Shown: positions 44,565 to 53,584, counted from the first letter of the stretch. The stretch is DNA of 64,000 nt from Pseudomonas paralcaligenes (GCF_019655855.1 NZ_BPFX01000006.1:1-64000), one strand, 5' to 3'. Notes: generated by a model from the letters alone, not told the origin. Numbers and translations: made by a program.

Positions 44565-45179
44565 ATGTTGAAGATCGTTCACCTGATCACAGGCGGCGGC
44601 GCTCTGCTGCTGTCCTTTACGCCAAGTCTTCGCAACGACGAGCTGTCCTACCTGCAACAACCGGATGCCCTCTACCTGGCCCTGTTCGGCCTGGCCAACC
44701 TGCTGCTCGCGCCGCTGCTGCCGGTTCGCCACGACGGCGTGCGCAACCAGCTGCAGGCCCTGGTATCGGCCCTGCTGGTGTTCGCCAGCGTGCTGCAGGC
44801 GCTGATCCTGCTGGCGCCGCTGGCCCAGATCGGCAACCAGCCGGCCGTTTCGCTCAGCCTCATCACCCTGCTGGCCGCCACCCTGCTGCACCTGGCCATC
44901 AACCTGGGGGGCAACCGTCCACGCAGCATCACCCCGGCCGTCCAGCGCGAACTCGACGAGAACCGCGAGACCGGCACCGTCAAGTGGTTCAACACCTCGA
45001 AGGGCTTCGGCTTCATCTCGCGCGATAGCGGCGAAGACATCTTCGTGCACTTCCGGGCCATTCGCGGCGAAGGCCACCGCATCCTGGTCGAGGGCCAGCG
45101 TGTGGAGTTTTCCGTGATGCAACGCGACAAGGGCCTGCAGGCCGAAGACGTGATCATCGCCCTGCCCGGCCACCGTTAA
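44565..45179 (+). CDS. membrane-anchored cold-shock domain protein
   Basis: A 204-residue fusion. Residues 1-125 hold about four hydrophobic helices (such as [19 protein letters not shown] and [20 protein letters not shown]). Residues 138-203 form a full cold-shock domain with both RNA-binding motifs, [15 protein letters not shown] and [10 protein letters not shown]. Cold-shock proteins bind single-stranded nucleic acids; here the domain would be tethered on the cytoplasmic face of the membrane. It is followed by a terminator that is interrupted by a REP element. The biological role is unknown. Confidence 0.9.
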   Translation: MLKIVHLITGGGALLLSFTPSLRNDELSYLQQPDALYLALFGLANLLLAPLLPVRHDGVRNQLQALVSALLVFASVLQALILLAPLAQIGNQPAVSLSLITLLAATLLHLAINLGGNRPRSITPAVQRELDENRETGTVKWFNTSKGFGFISRDSGEDIFVHFRAIRGEGHRILVEGQRVEFSVMQRDKGLQAEDVIIALPGHR

Positions 45180-45195
45180 TAAAGGAAGGATGCAA

Positions 45196-45225
45196 AAAAA
45201 GCCCGCTCGACGCGGGCTTTTTCGT
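45196..45225 (+). terminator. rho-independent terminator of the cold-shock-domain gene
   Basis: GCCCGC (45201-45206) pairs with GCGGGC (45212-45217), extended by A and T runs on either side. It lies 20 bases after the stop. The end of it (GCTTTTTCGT) is repeated at 45298-45307, on the far side of a REP element. Confidence 0.9.
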
Positions 45226-45297
45226 GGTTAGTTGTGGCACACCTTGTGGGAGCGGATTTATCCGCGAATTGCGCCACCAACACGTAACGAGGACATA
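45226..45297 (-). repeat. REP-containing element, copy 3 (internally shortened)
   Basis: Read on the minus strand it matches copy 2: TTACGTGTTGGTGGCGCAAT, then TTCGCGGATAAATCCGCTCC and CACAAGGTGTG. It lacks the central GGGAGCGGCTGGG part. It is flanked by direct repeats GCTTTTTCGT (45216-45225 and 45298-45307), so it seems to be inserted in the T tract of a terminator. Confidence 0.75.
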
Positions 45298-45308
45298 GCT
45301 TTTTCGTT

Positions 45309-45515
45309 TCAGTAGTGAGGCGGCGGCGCCTCGTCCTCCGCGATGCCGAACTGCCCCTGGATTTCCTCCTGCCGCCGCGCGAGCGCCGCGACCTGCAGCT
45401 TCAGGCGCTCGATGACCTGCTGCTGCTCCACCACCACATCATTCAGCGCCGCGATGGTGTCATCCTGAAACGCCTGGCGGCTCTCCAGCTCGATCACACG
45501 CTGTTCCAGATCCAT
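45309..45515 (-). CDS. slyX: SlyX family protein
   Basis: A 68-residue, mostly alpha-helical coiled-coil protein. It begins [20 protein letters not shown] and ends DEAPPPHY, both typical of SlyX. Function unknown; named after E. coli slyX, next to the prolyl isomerase slyD. It starts two bases after the stop of the HIT gene and forms an operon with it. Confidence 0.92.
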   Translation of the reverse strand: MDLEQRVIELESRQAFQDDTIAALNDVVVEQQQVIERLKLQVAALARRQEEIQGQFGIAEDEAPPPHY

Positions 45516-45517
45516 GC

Positions 45518-45943
45518 TCAGCTCTCCACGAAGCGGAAATCGTCGGTGACCACCCGCGTCAGCCGCTCGCGAACCGCCGCGGCTTCCTCGGCGCCGTATG
45601 GGCGGGCCGGATGCCTGCCCCAGACGGGTGCCGGCCAGGCCGGGTCCTCCCGCCGCCGCACGATCACATGCATGTGCAGCTGGCTGACCACATTGCCCAG
45701 GGTGGCGACATTCATCTTGTCGGCGACGAAGGCATCCTTGAGCGCCTCGGCCAGGCGCGTGGTCTCCAGCCACAACTGCTGCTGGTCGGCCGCATCCAGC
45801 TGGAACAGCTCGCTGACGTCTTCGCGCCTGGGCACGAGGATGAACCAGGGGTAATTGGCGTCGTTCATCAGCAGCAGGCGACACAGGGGAAAGTCGCCCA
45901 GGACCAGGCAATCCTGCTGCAGACGGGAATCCAGACTGAACAT
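45518..45943 (-). CDS. HIT domain protein
   Basis: A 141-residue histidine-triad nucleotide hydrolase-like protein. The core is [20 protein letters not shown] near residue 90, with two histidines of the triad and glutamine in the first place, as common in this subgroup. The start at 45943 has GGAGGAG upstream. It probably hydrolyses nucleoside phosphoramidates or dinucleotides; no specific substrate can be given. It lies upstream of slyX on the same strand. Confidence 0.88.
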   Translation of the reverse strand: MFSLDSRLQQDCLVLGDFPLCRLLLMNDANYPWFILVPRREDVSELFQLDAADQQQLWLETTRLAEALKDAFVADKMNVATLGNVVSQLHMHVIVRRREDPAWPAPVWGRHPARPYGAEEAAAVRERLTRVVTDDFRFVES

Positions 45944-46676
45944 GCGTTTCTCCTCCAAGCCGAGACAATCGGCGCGCAGCATAGCGGGACAGGCCCGGCA
46001 ATTCATCTCCATCCGGACGACGCCCGGGAAGCGGAACGACGCGCCAAAACAAGGCGACGTCCGGACGGGTCCAGGCGGTTGTACCGGGGCATGACCGGGC
46101 ACCGCCCCAAAAGTGGGCAAAACTACCCAGGCGACGCCCACAAACTGACCAACCGCACAGACAGGAAACGTTACCGGCCGATACTGTCACCCTCGGAAGC
46201 CGACGTGCGGTAACAACAACCGCTCATGGCAAGTAAGGATAGCCGCCGGGCGACGATCGGACATGGCCTCGCGAAGCCTGTAACTACAAGGCCTGCGAGG
46301 CACGCAAACATGAAGTTGCGGTACAACGGTAAATGATTGCGAATCCTGTTCGTCACTTTGTGCATGGAAGTTGCTAAGAGTCTGGCACCCTCTGCTCGTG
46401 CGCACCCTGCAGTCGGGCTGCAGGCCTCTAAGCCGTTGGATTTGCAGCCTTTTCAGGGCGAAGGGAAGAAACGTCCGACACGGCTGGAATCTACAGAAAT
46501 GCGACGTCGACAATGTAAATTTGCGACGCCGATGTAAATAAGCCGTAGGAAATCAATGATATCTGTCGCCAATTTAAGCCTCCGTGCTATAAGTTAGCGC
46601 CGACACAAAAAGAAAGAGTCGCCCAGAAAACAAACAATGGGCGGCACAAATCTTCTAAACCAAAGGAGCAATCACA
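45944..46676. other. 733-base intergenic region upstream of the porin gene
   Basis: No convincing gene is seen. From about 46300 it is clearly richer in A and T than the surroundings. It holds a perfect hairpin CCTGCAG/CTGCAGG (46406-46424), a direct repeat (46501 and 46523), a possible -10 TATAAG (46588-46593) and a TGTCGC-N6-AA motif (46564-46577). It most likely carries the long regulatory region and leader of the porin gene. A small RNA is possible but not shown. Confidence 0.5.
46501..46577 (+). promoter_or_regulatory. repeat cluster, possible ArgR-type sites upstream of the porin
   Basis: GCGACGTCGACAATGTAAAT (46501-46520) and GCGACGCCGATGTAAAT (46523-46539) are near-identical and start 22 bases apart. 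TGTCGCCAATTTAA (46564-46577) follows and fits the P. aeruginosa ArgR half-site TGTCGC-N6-8-AA as I remember it. ArgR activates oprD in PAO1. Confidence 0.4.
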
Positions 46677-47918
46677 ATGCAAGTGATGAAGTGGAGCGCA
46701 CTGGCTCTCGCCGTGACCGCCGGTACCACCCAACTGGCATTCGCCAGCGCTCAGTCCGAGTCCAAGGGCTTTGTGGAAGACAGCAGCCTGAACCTCCTGC
46801 TGCGCAACACCTACTGGAACCGTGACTACAACAAGGGCGTTTACGACCGTAGCACCTGGGCCCAGGGCTTTATCACCACCTTCGAATCCGGCTTCACCCA
46901 AGGCACCGTAGGTGTGGGCGTGGACGGCTTCGGTCTGCTGGGTCTGAAACTCGACGGCGGCCAGGGCGATATGTTCCCGGGCGAGCGCAAGGACTGGAAC
47001 GACTCCGTCGGCCAGGTTGGCGCCGCGGTCAAGGCCCGCATCTCCAACACCGTGATCAAGTACGGCGACCAGATGCCGAGCATGCCGGTTCTGGCCTATG
47101 ACGACTCCCGTCTGCTGCCGCAGAGCTTCACCGGTACCCTGATCACCAGCAGCGAAATCGAAGGTCTGGAGCTGAACGCCGGTCACTTCACCGCCGAGAG
47201 CCCGATGGCCTCCGGCGCCCGTGACGACGCCCGCCTGAAGAGCACCGACGTCATCGGCGGTAGCTACCAGTTCACCGACAACCTGAGCGCCTCGGTCTAC
47301 TTCTCCGACGTCGAAGACGTCTACAAGAAGAAGTACGCCAACATCAACTGGACCATCCCGCTGGCCGAAGAGCAGGCTCTGAACTTCGACCTGAACTACT
47401 ACAAGACCAAGTACGAAGACGACACCACCGCTGATGGCTTCTTCGGCAACGGTCTGACCGGCGACGACAACACCATCTGGAGTCTGGCCGGCAAGTACAG
47501 CGTCGGTTCGCACGCCTTCATCCTGGCCTACCAGCAGAACAGCGGCGACGTGGGCTATGCCTACGACATGGGCGACGGCGGCAGCGCGATCTGGGTAGCC
47601 AACTCCTACTACTCCGACTTCAACAACGCCGACGAGAAGTCCGTGCAGGCCAGCTATGAGCTGGACTTCACCGGCTACGGCGTACCGGGCCTGTTCTGGA
47701 AAACCGCTTACGTCTACGGCTACGACATCAAGGTGCCGGGCGACAGCGACGCCAAAGAGCGTGAGTTCTTCAACCAGGTCAAGTACACCATCCAGAGCGG
47801 CGCCGCCAAGGACCTGTCCTTCAAGGCTCGTAACTCGATCTATCGCACCGACAACCGCTTCGGTACCGACCTGAACGAGTGGCGCCTGTTCGTCGAGTAC
47901 CCGCTGGAAATCCTGTAA
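46677..47918 (+). CDS. oprD: OprD family outer-membrane porin
   Basis: A 413-residue outer-membrane channel. The signal peptide MKWSALALAVTAGTTQLAFA is nearly that of PAO1 OprD. The mature start KGFVEDSSLNLLLRNTYWNRD (in two parts) and the C-terminal EWRLFVEYPLEIL fit the family. It lies beside slyX, a thioesterase gene and proS, which is the PAO1 oprD position. PAO1 OprD has 443 residues, so some loops are shorter here. OprD takes up basic amino acids and lets in carbapenems; the substrate of this protein is not certain because OprE or OprQ-like proteins look alike. Confidence 0.85.
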   Translation: MQVMKWSALALAVTAGTTQLAFASAQSESKGFVEDSSLNLLLRNTYWNRDYNKGVYDRSTWAQGFITTFESGFTQGTVGVGVDGFGLLGLKLDGGQGDMFPGERKDWNDSVGQVGAAVKARISNTVIKYGDQMPSMPVLAYDDSRLLPQSFTGTLITSSEIEGLELNAGHFTAESPMASGARDDARLKSTDVIGGSYQFTDNLSASVYFSDVEDVYKKKYANINWTIPLAEEQALNFDLNYYKTKYEDDTTADGFFGNGLTGDDNTIWSLAGKYSVGSHAFILAYQQNSGDVGYAYDMGDGGSAIWVANSYYSDFNNADEKSVQASYELDFTGYGVPGLFWKTAYVYGYDIKVPGDSDAKEREFFNQVKYTIQSGAAKDLSFKARNSIYRTDNRFGTDLNEWRLFVEYPLEIL

Positions 47919-47949
47919 GGATTCCCATCGAGCATCCTCGATGCGAACG

Positions 47950-47983
47950 AAGAAACCCGGCTCAGGCCGGGTTTCTTTTTTTG
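47950..47983 (+). terminator. rho-independent terminator of the porin gene
   Basis: AAGAAACCCGGC (47950-47961) pairs with GCCGGGTTTCTT (47966-47977) around TCAG, followed by T residues. Confidence 0.92.
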
Positions 47984-48009
47984 TGATGACACAACGAGCC
48001 GCTACGCTT

Positions 48010-48078
48010 GCCGTAGGGTGCGCCATGCGCACCGGGACGATCTGCCTGCTTGCCGGTGCGCGCGGCACACCCTACGGC
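48010..48078. repeat. GTAGGGTG-type palindromic repeat, copy 2
   Basis: The 69-base element has perfect 11-base ends: GCCGTAGGGTG (48010-48020) and CACCCTACGGC (48068-48078). The inner part GCGCACCGG is mirrored by CCGGTGCGC. It lies between convergent genes, like copy 1 near 22453. Confidence 0.75.
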
Positions 48079-48128
48079 GGCGGGCGTCCGCGCTTCATAC
48101 GCCAATTTTGCCTGCGGCAGGCGCGGTA

Positions 48129-48545
48129 TTACGCCGGTAACGCGTAGGTACCGGTGACATGCGCCACCAGGTCGCCCTCCGCGCCCTGCGAATACAACTG
48201 CACCTCGCACACCGCCTGGCGCCGGCTCAGGCGCAGGATGCGCGCCTCCGCGATCAGGTCCACCGGGGCCGGCCGGGACAGGAAGTTAATGTTGAGATTG
48301 GCCGTCACCGCCATCTCCACCCGCCCCAGGCGACCCAGCACCACCGCATACATGGCGGCATCGGCCAGCGCCATGATGGTCGGGCCCGACAGCGTGCCGC
48401 CCGGGCGCACCAGGCGGGCATGAAACGGCACCCTTGCCACGGCCGTTTCCCCGTCCAGACGATCGACCCGCAGGTCGATGTCCTCCGCCATCGGCACGCC
48501 GGCACGAATCAGCGCCTGCACCTGGCCAGCGGTCAGCTCCGCCAT
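48129..48545 (-). CDS. PaaI family thioesterase (hotdog fold)
   Basis: A 138-residue hotdog-fold protein. The core LVRPGGTLSGPTIMALADAA is the substrate-binding helix of PaaI-type acyl-CoA thioesterases, and TANLNINFLSRPAPVDLIAE is the second conserved part. GGGAG precedes the ATG at 48545. It lies opposite proS, with 92 bases between their starts. The acyl-CoA substrate is unknown. Confidence 0.88.
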   Translation of the reverse strand: MAELTAGQVQALIRAGVPMAEDIDLRVDRLDGETAVARVPFHARLVRPGGTLSGPTIMALADAAMYAVVLGRLGRVEMAVTANLNINFLSRPAPVDLIAEARILRLSRRQAVCEVQLYSQGAEGDLVAHVTGTYALPA

Positions 48546-48637
48546 CGTCTACTCCCGGTCCGTCCTGTACGCCACATGGCTGGCACCGTACAATGCCGAG
48601 TCATTATTTGCCCTCGCAACCGACATAACGGCCAAAC

Positions 48638-50353
48638 ATGCGTACCAGTCAGTACCTGCTCTCGACCCTCAAGGAAACTCCCGCCGACGCCGTGGTGATC
48701 AGCCACCAGTTGATGCTGCGCGCCGGCATGACCCGCAAGCTGGCCTCCGGTCTGTACACCTGGCTGCCGCTGGGGCTGCGCGTGCTGCGCAAGGCCGAAG
48801 CCATCGTGCGCGAAGAGATGAACGCCGCCGGCGCCCTGGAGGTACTGATGCCCGCCATCCAGCCGGCCGAGCTGTGGCAGGAGTCCGGTCGCTGGGAGCA
48901 GTACGGCCCCGAACTGCTGCGCATCAAGGACCGTCACGGTCGCGACTTCTGCGTCGGCCCGACCCATGAGGAAGTCATCACCGACCTGGCGCGCAACGAG
49001 CTGAACAGCTACAAGCAGCTGCCGATAAACCTGTACCAGGTCCAGACCAAGTTCCGCGACGAGATCCGTCCGCGCTTCGGTCTGATGCGCGGCCGCGAGT
49101 TCATCATGAAGGACGCCTACTCCTTCCACCTGGACCAGGCTTCGCTGCAGGAAACCTATGACCGCATGCACCAGGCCTACTGCAACGTGTTCAGCCGCCT
49201 GGGCCTGAAGTTCCGCCCGGTACAGGCCGACACCGGCTCCATCGGCGGCACCGGCTCCCACGAGTTCCACGTGCTGGCCGAATCCGGCGAGGACGACATC
49301 GCCTTCAGCGACACCTCCGACTACGCCGCCAACATCGAGAAGGCCGAGGCCGTGCCGCGCGAGAAAGAACGCGGCGCCGCCACCGAGGAACTGCGCCTGG
49401 TCGATACGCCGGATGCCAAGACCATTGACGAACTGGTCGCCCAGTTCGGCCTGGCCATCGAGAAGACCATCAAGACCCTGGTGGTGCACGCCGCCGAGGA
49501 AGGCAAGCTGATCGCCCTGATCGTGCGCGGCGACCACGAGCTGAACGAGATCAAGGCCGCCAACCACGAACTGGTCGCCAGCCCGCTGGTGTTCGCCTCC
49601 GAGGCCGAGATCCGCGCCGCCATCGGTGCCGGCCCCGGCTCCCTCGGCCCGCTGAACCTGCCGATCCCCTGCATCGTCGACCGCTCGGTGGCGCTGATGA
49701 GCGACTTCGGCGCCGGCGCCAACGTCGACGACAAGCACTACTTCGGCCTCAACTGGGAGCGCGACCTGCCGCTGCCGGCGGTGGCCGACCTGCGCAACGT
49801 GGTCGCCGGCGACCCCAGCCCGGACGGCAAGGGCACTCTGGTGATCAAGCGCGGCATCGAAGTCGGCCACATCTTCCAGCTCGGCACCAAGTACAGCGAG
49901 GCCCTGGGCTGCAAGGTGCTGGGCGAGAGCGGCAAGCCGGTGACCCTGACCATGGGCTGCTACGGCATCGGCGTGTCCCGCGTGGTGGCCGCGGCCATCG
50001 AGCAGAACTACGACGAGCGCGGCATCCTCTGGACCGACGCCCTGGCGCCCTTCCAGATCGCCATCGTACCGATGAAGTACGAGAACGAGGGCGTGCGCGA
50101 GGCTACCGACAAGCTCTACGCCGAGCTGACCGCCGCCGGCTACGAAGTGCTGCTGGACGACCGCGACAAGAAGACCAGCCCCGGCGTGAAGTTCGCCGAC
50201 ATGGAACTGATCGGCATCCCGCACCGCATCGTGGTCAGCGAGCGCGGCCTGACCGAAGGCACCTTCGAGTACAAGAACCGCCGCGAGAGCGACAACCAGC
50301 AGGTGGCCGCCGCCGACCTGCCGGTGTTCCTCGCCGAGCGCATTCCCCGCTGA
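48638..50353 (+). CDS. proS: prolyl-tRNA synthetase
   Basis: A 571-residue class II aminoacyl-tRNA synthetase that loads proline onto tRNA. Motif 2 region [19 protein letters not shown] is near residue 136, [11 protein letters not shown] contains the TxE proline pocket, and motif 3 is in the C-terminal third ([15 protein letters not shown]). The long bacterial insertion domain (about residues 225-405) that removes mischarged alanine is present. Length is as in E. coli (572). Confidence 0.98.
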   Translation: MRTSQYLLSTLKETPADAVVISHQLMLRAGMTRKLASGLYTWLPLGLRVLRKAEAIVREEMNAAGALEVLMPAIQPAELWQESGRWEQYGPELLRIKDRHGRDFCVGPTHEEVITDLARNELNSYKQLPINLYQVQTKFRDEIRPRFGLMRGREFIMKDAYSFHLDQASLQETYDRMHQAYCNVFSRLGLKFRPVQADTGSIGGTGSHEFHVLAESGEDDIAFSDTSDYAANIEKAEAVPREKERGAATEELRLVDTPDAKTIDELVAQFGLAIEKTIKTLVVHAAEEGKLIALIVRGDHELNEIKAANHELVASPLVFASEAEIRAAIGAGPGSLGPLNLPIPCIVDRSVALMSDFGAGANVDDKHYFGLNWERDLPLPAVADLRNVVAGDPSPDGKGTLVIKRGIEVGHIFQLGTKYSEALGCKVLGESGKPVTLTMGCYGIGVSRVVAAAIEQNYDERGILWTDALAPFQIAIVPMKYENEGVREATDKLYAELTAAGYEVLLDDRDKKTSPGVKFADMELIGIPHRIVVSERGLTEGTFEYKNRRESDNQQVAAADLPVFLAERIPR

Positions 50354-50372
50354 GTCCGACCAAGAAGCCCGC

Positions 50373-51323
50373 ATGTTCCAGCGTCATACCCTTTGCCCCG
50401 GCGCCGCCCTGCTCGGCGCCCTCTTCCTGGTCGGCTGCGCCAACCACCTGCCGCAGCGCAGCGAGCATGAGGAGCGCTTCGAGCGCCGCCTGCTCGACCA
50501 CAGCCTGCAGATCGACACGGGCGAGCCGAGGGTGCTGGAACTGCCGCAGCGCCGGGTGCGCATCCACGAACAGAAGACCTTCGAGGTCACCGAGTTCGAG
50601 GTCACCCGCCGCTACGACCGCTACACCCCCTACCAGCCGTGGCGCGAGCTGTACGAAGTGCCGCTGGGGGCGGTGGCGATCGTCGCCGGCGTGGGCGCCA
50701 ACGTGCTAAACGTGGTGATGCTCGGCCGCCTGCCAGACAGCGTCACCAAGGACTGGATCAGCTACGGCTTCGCCGGCGTCAACCCGGCGATGAACGTCGA
50801 GTCCAACGGCCGCGCCGAGCAGAACCTGGCGAAGATCGAGGAAGTCCAGCTCGACCGCCGCACCGAGTACTCCAGCCTGCCCTGGGCCGAGCGCCCGGTG
50901 CAGGTCAAGGCCGGCCGGGACACCCACGAACTGACCACCGACCGCCAGGGCGTATTGCGCCTGAACCTGCTCGACGGCCCCTTCGCCGAGCACGACGCGA
51001 GCACCGTCGGCACCCTGGTGCTGAGCGTGGAAGACCCGCAGGACGGCGCCCGCGCCGACGCCACCCTGCTGGTCAGCCGGGACCTGCGCGGCAAGCTGCG
51101 CGAAGCCCACGCGCTGATCTACGACGACCTCGAGGACGACGAAGTCAGCCAGTGGGTACACCGGGTCAAGCGCCTGTCGGACCTGGGCCTGGAAGAGGAA
51201 GCCAGTGAACTGGAACAGAGCCTGATCGAGCTGACCCGCAACGACCCGGAACTGCAGCAGGAATTCCTCAAGGCCCTGATGAAGGACGCCGGACGCCTGG
51301 CGGCCGACCCGGGCGAGGACTGA
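50373..51323 (+). CDS. hypothetical lipoprotein
   Basis: A 316-residue predicted lipoprotein: the signal ends ALFLVGCAN. A second hydrophobic segment, VPLGAVAIVAGVGANVLNVVML, lies near residue 90, so part of it may insert in a membrane. The C-terminal 70 residues are acidic and helical. I recognise no named domain; similar genes follow proS in other pseudomonads. It starts 19 bases after the proS stop and is probably cotranscribed. Confidence 0.8.
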   Translation: MFQRHTLCPGAALLGALFLVGCANHLPQRSEHEERFERRLLDHSLQIDTGEPRVLELPQRRVRIHEQKTFEVTEFEVTRRYDRYTPYQPWRELYEVPLGAVAIVAGVGANVLNVVMLGRLPDSVTKDWISYGFAGVNPAMNVESNGRAEQNLAKIEEVQLDRRTEYSSLPWAERPVQVKAGRDTHELTTDRQGVLRLNLLDGPFAEHDASTVGTLVLSVEDPQDGARADATLLVSRDLRGKLREAHALIYDDLEDDEVSQWVHRVKRLSDLGLEEEASELEQSLIELTRNDPELQQEFLKALMKDAGRLAADPGED

Positions 51324-51596
51324 TCAGCGGCGGATGACGAAGCCGGTGATGCCCTGCACCGGCTGCTGCTCCAGCTCCAGGGCATCGACCCGCACACTCT
51401 CAGGTCCCTGGCCCAGCCAGGCCTCCAGTTCGCGCACCGCGGGCTCTTCCCCTTCGAACAGCACCTCGACCCGGCCATCGGCGAGGTTACGCACCCAGCC
51501 GTTCAGGTCGAGACGCTCGGCCTCTTCCAGGGTGCGCTGGCGGAAGCTCACGCCCTGTACCTTGCCGCCGACGAATCCATGCAGACAGATGGTCAT
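51324..51596 (-). CDS. acylphosphatase
   Basis: A 90-residue acylphosphatase, which hydrolyses acyl phosphates. The active-site motif GGKVQGVSFRQRTLEEA near residues 9-26 includes the catalytic arginine, and the second catalytic residue is the asparagine in LNGWVRNLADGRVEV. Its stop abuts the end of the convergent lipoprotein gene. It lies five bases after the TlpA-like gene on the same strand, so it forms an operon with it. Confidence 0.93.
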   Translation of the reverse strand: MTICLHGFVGGKVQGVSFRQRTLEEAERLDLNGWVRNLADGRVEVLFEGEEPAVRELEAWLGQGPESVRVDALELEQQPVQGITGFVIRR

Positions 51597-51601
51597 GCGC
51601 C

Positions 51602-52069
51602 TCACTCCTTGCTCTGCCAGTGATCGAGCCGGGCCCGCAGCCCGGCCGCCGTCTGTTCGCCGACCAGCCGCTCGCGCAGGCGGCCGTCGGCGCCGATGAT
51701 GTAGGTGACCGGCAACACGTCGTTGCGCGGCAGTTCGAGGCGCTCGGCAGGGTCCTGCGCCAGCACCGTGAAACGGATATCGAAGGCCTCGGTCGCCTTG
51801 ACCAGGGCCTCGCCCTGCAGCGCATCGAAGTTCACCCCGAGGACCTGCGCACCTTTGTCGCGCAACTCCTGCTCCAGCCGGTTCAGCTCGGGGATCTCGG
51901 TCCTGCAGGGCTTGCACCACTCCGCCCAGTAATTGATCACCAACCACTGGCCTTCCAGTTGTCCAGCCGCTACCTTTCGTCCATGCTGATCGACGCCCCA
52001 GTCATCGGCGCAGCCGGCCAGCAGAAGCCCGGCAACGACACCTATCACCATCTGGAGTGGCCTTCCCAT
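51602..52069 (-). CDS. TlpA-like thioredoxin-fold lipoprotein
   Basis: A 155-residue periplasmic thiol-disulfide protein. The signal peptide ends LLLAGCADD, a lipobox, and the redox site is NYWAEWCKPCRTEIPELNRL (WCxPC). The cis-proline is in LPVTYIIGADGRL. It probably reduces disulfides in the cell envelope. The start ATG at 52069 lies only 30 bases from the divergent start of the PilZ-like gene. The longer frame has no signal peptide at its start. Confidence 0.9.
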   Translation of the reverse strand: MGRPLQMVIGVVAGLLLAGCADDWGVDQHGRKVAAGQLEGQWLVINYWAEWCKPCRTEIPELNRLEQELRDKGAQVLGVNFDALQGEALVKATEAFDIRFTVLAQDPAERLELPRNDVLPVTYIIGADGRLRERLVGEQTAAGLRARLDHWQSKE

Positions 52070-52099
52070 GCATTCGCTCCTCGTGCACGCGGGATTGAT

Positions 52100-53509
52100 A
52101 TGACGCTGGATGCACTGCGCCTGGAAGTGCCGGACATTCTCGAAGAGCACGTCACCCGGCTCGGCGAACTCAATGCCGAACTCGCCGACGCGCGCCTGCA
52201 GCCCCGCGCAGAAGGCCTGCAGCAGGTCGTCGGACTGCTGTTCCGGCTCAATCGCAGCGCCATGACCTTACTGGAAAGGCAGCGCGCCCTGCAAAGCTTC
52301 TGCGAGGAATACCGCCACTACTGCGCGGCCATGGGCGATGGCCCGCTGCCGTCCCAGGCCTTCCTGGGGCTGTGCGAGGAACTGGCCGCCGGCTTCAAGC
52401 GCCTGCTGCTGCAGATACTCCAGGGCCGCCAGCCCTCAAGGCCCCACCTCGCCTGGTGCCTGTACATGGCCCAGCACTTCCTCGCCCAGAGCCTGCTGCG
52501 CCACTACCAGCGCTACCAGGAGCCGCCCGCCTCGCTGTGGAGCGACAGCCACCTGCTGTACTGGATCGGCGAGCATCAGGACTGCCTGGACGAACACGTC
52601 GCCGCCCCCTTCCAGCCCACCCCGGCCGGGTCGCTGCGCGGTCTCTACCAGCAGATGCTGATGCTCGCGCTGAGCAATCCCTTCCATCTCGCCGAAGGCG
52701 AATGCGCCCTGCTGTTCGGCGCCCTCACGCCGCTGGCGCCCCTCGTCCGGCTGATGCCCTGGGAAGAGGACGAGGAAAGCGACGGGCCGCTGATCGACCT
52801 GAGCCAGGCCCAGCCCTGCCTGCCCTATGACACCCGGATCGACGGCTCGACCGAGCACCTGCGCCGCCTGGAACTGGGCGCGCTGCTGGTCGCCGTGGAC
52901 GAGCCGGCGCCGCTGCAGAGCCCGCGCGAGCGCGAGCTGCTGGAGCGGGTCCGGCAGAACTGGCTCGGCCGCCAGCAGCGCCGCCACCCGCGGGCCGACT
53001 TCAGCGCCGACTGCAGCCTGGTGATCGGCCTGCAGGCCATCCATGCCCAGTTGCTGGAGAAGCGCCCGGCCAGCTGCGCCGCACAGATGCTCGACGCCAG
53101 CGCCGGGGGCGCGCGCGTCGTCTGCCAGGCCGACCTGGCGGCGCAGCTGCCGGTCGGCCAGTTGGCGCTGGTGCTGCCCCGCAGCGGCACCCCGACCCTG
53201 GCGCTGGTGCGCTGGCGCCACATCAATCAGGAAGGCCTGCACCTGGGCCTGCGCTACCTCAAGGGGCTGCCGCGCGCCGTCTGGCTGAGACGGGCACCCA
53301 GCGCCCAGACTCACCCGGGCGTGCTGCAGAGCACCCCGGAACCGGGCTCCGGCTGGCACCACGGCCTGTGGCTGCCCTGCGGGCAGTTCGTCGAGGGCGA
53401 GAACGTCTGGCTGCAGCTGGCCAACGCCAACAACCAGGCCGTGCTGCCCCTGCCGGCGGCCAACCTCGACACGCCCATCGTGGTCCGCCACCCCCTGCGC
53501 CTGGCTTGA
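52100..53509 (+). CDS. PilZ-like domain protein
   Basis: A 469-residue cytosolic protein. The first 300 residues are helical with no family that I recognise. From about residue 320 the sequence RRHPRADFSADCSLVIG, followed by LDASAGGARVVCQADLAAQL, has the layout of a PilZ domain, in which an arginine-rich start and a (D/N)xSxxG motif bind cyclic di-GMP. Here D-x-S-x-G-G is present, and RQQRRHP may supply the arginines. Binding is therefore plausible but needs testing. Confidence 0.7.
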   Translation: MTLDALRLEVPDILEEHVTRLGELNAELADARLQPRAEGLQQVVGLLFRLNRSAMTLLERQRALQSFCEEYRHYCAAMGDGPLPSQAFLGLCEELAAGFKRLLLQILQGRQPSRPHLAWCLYMAQHFLAQSLLRHYQRYQEPPASLWSDSHLLYWIGEHQDCLDEHVAAPFQPTPAGSLRGLYQQMLMLALSNPFHLAEGECALLFGALTPLAPLVRLMPWEEDEESDGPLIDLSQAQPCLPYDTRIDGSTEHLRRLELGALLVAVDEPAPLQSPRERELLERVRQNWLGRQQRRHPRADFSADCSLVIGLQAIHAQLLEKRPASCAAQMLDASAGGARVVCQADLAAQLPVGQLALVLPRSGTPTLALVRWRHINQEGLHLGLRYLKGLPRAVWLRRAPSAQTHPGVLQSTPEPGSGWHHGLWLPCGQFVEGENVWLQLANANNQAVLPLPAANLDTPIVVRHPLRLA

Positions 53510-53584
53510 ACATTCAGCCAGGTTCTGCGACGGAAGTCTCAGCCGGCGAAGCCTCAGTGCACAGTTTCGTCACCGACCGTTTCC

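Noticed and set aside
46171..46537. Small open frames between the HIT and porin genes
   Set aside because: No ribosome sites, no family resemblance, and overlapping frames on both strands in a region that looks regulatory.
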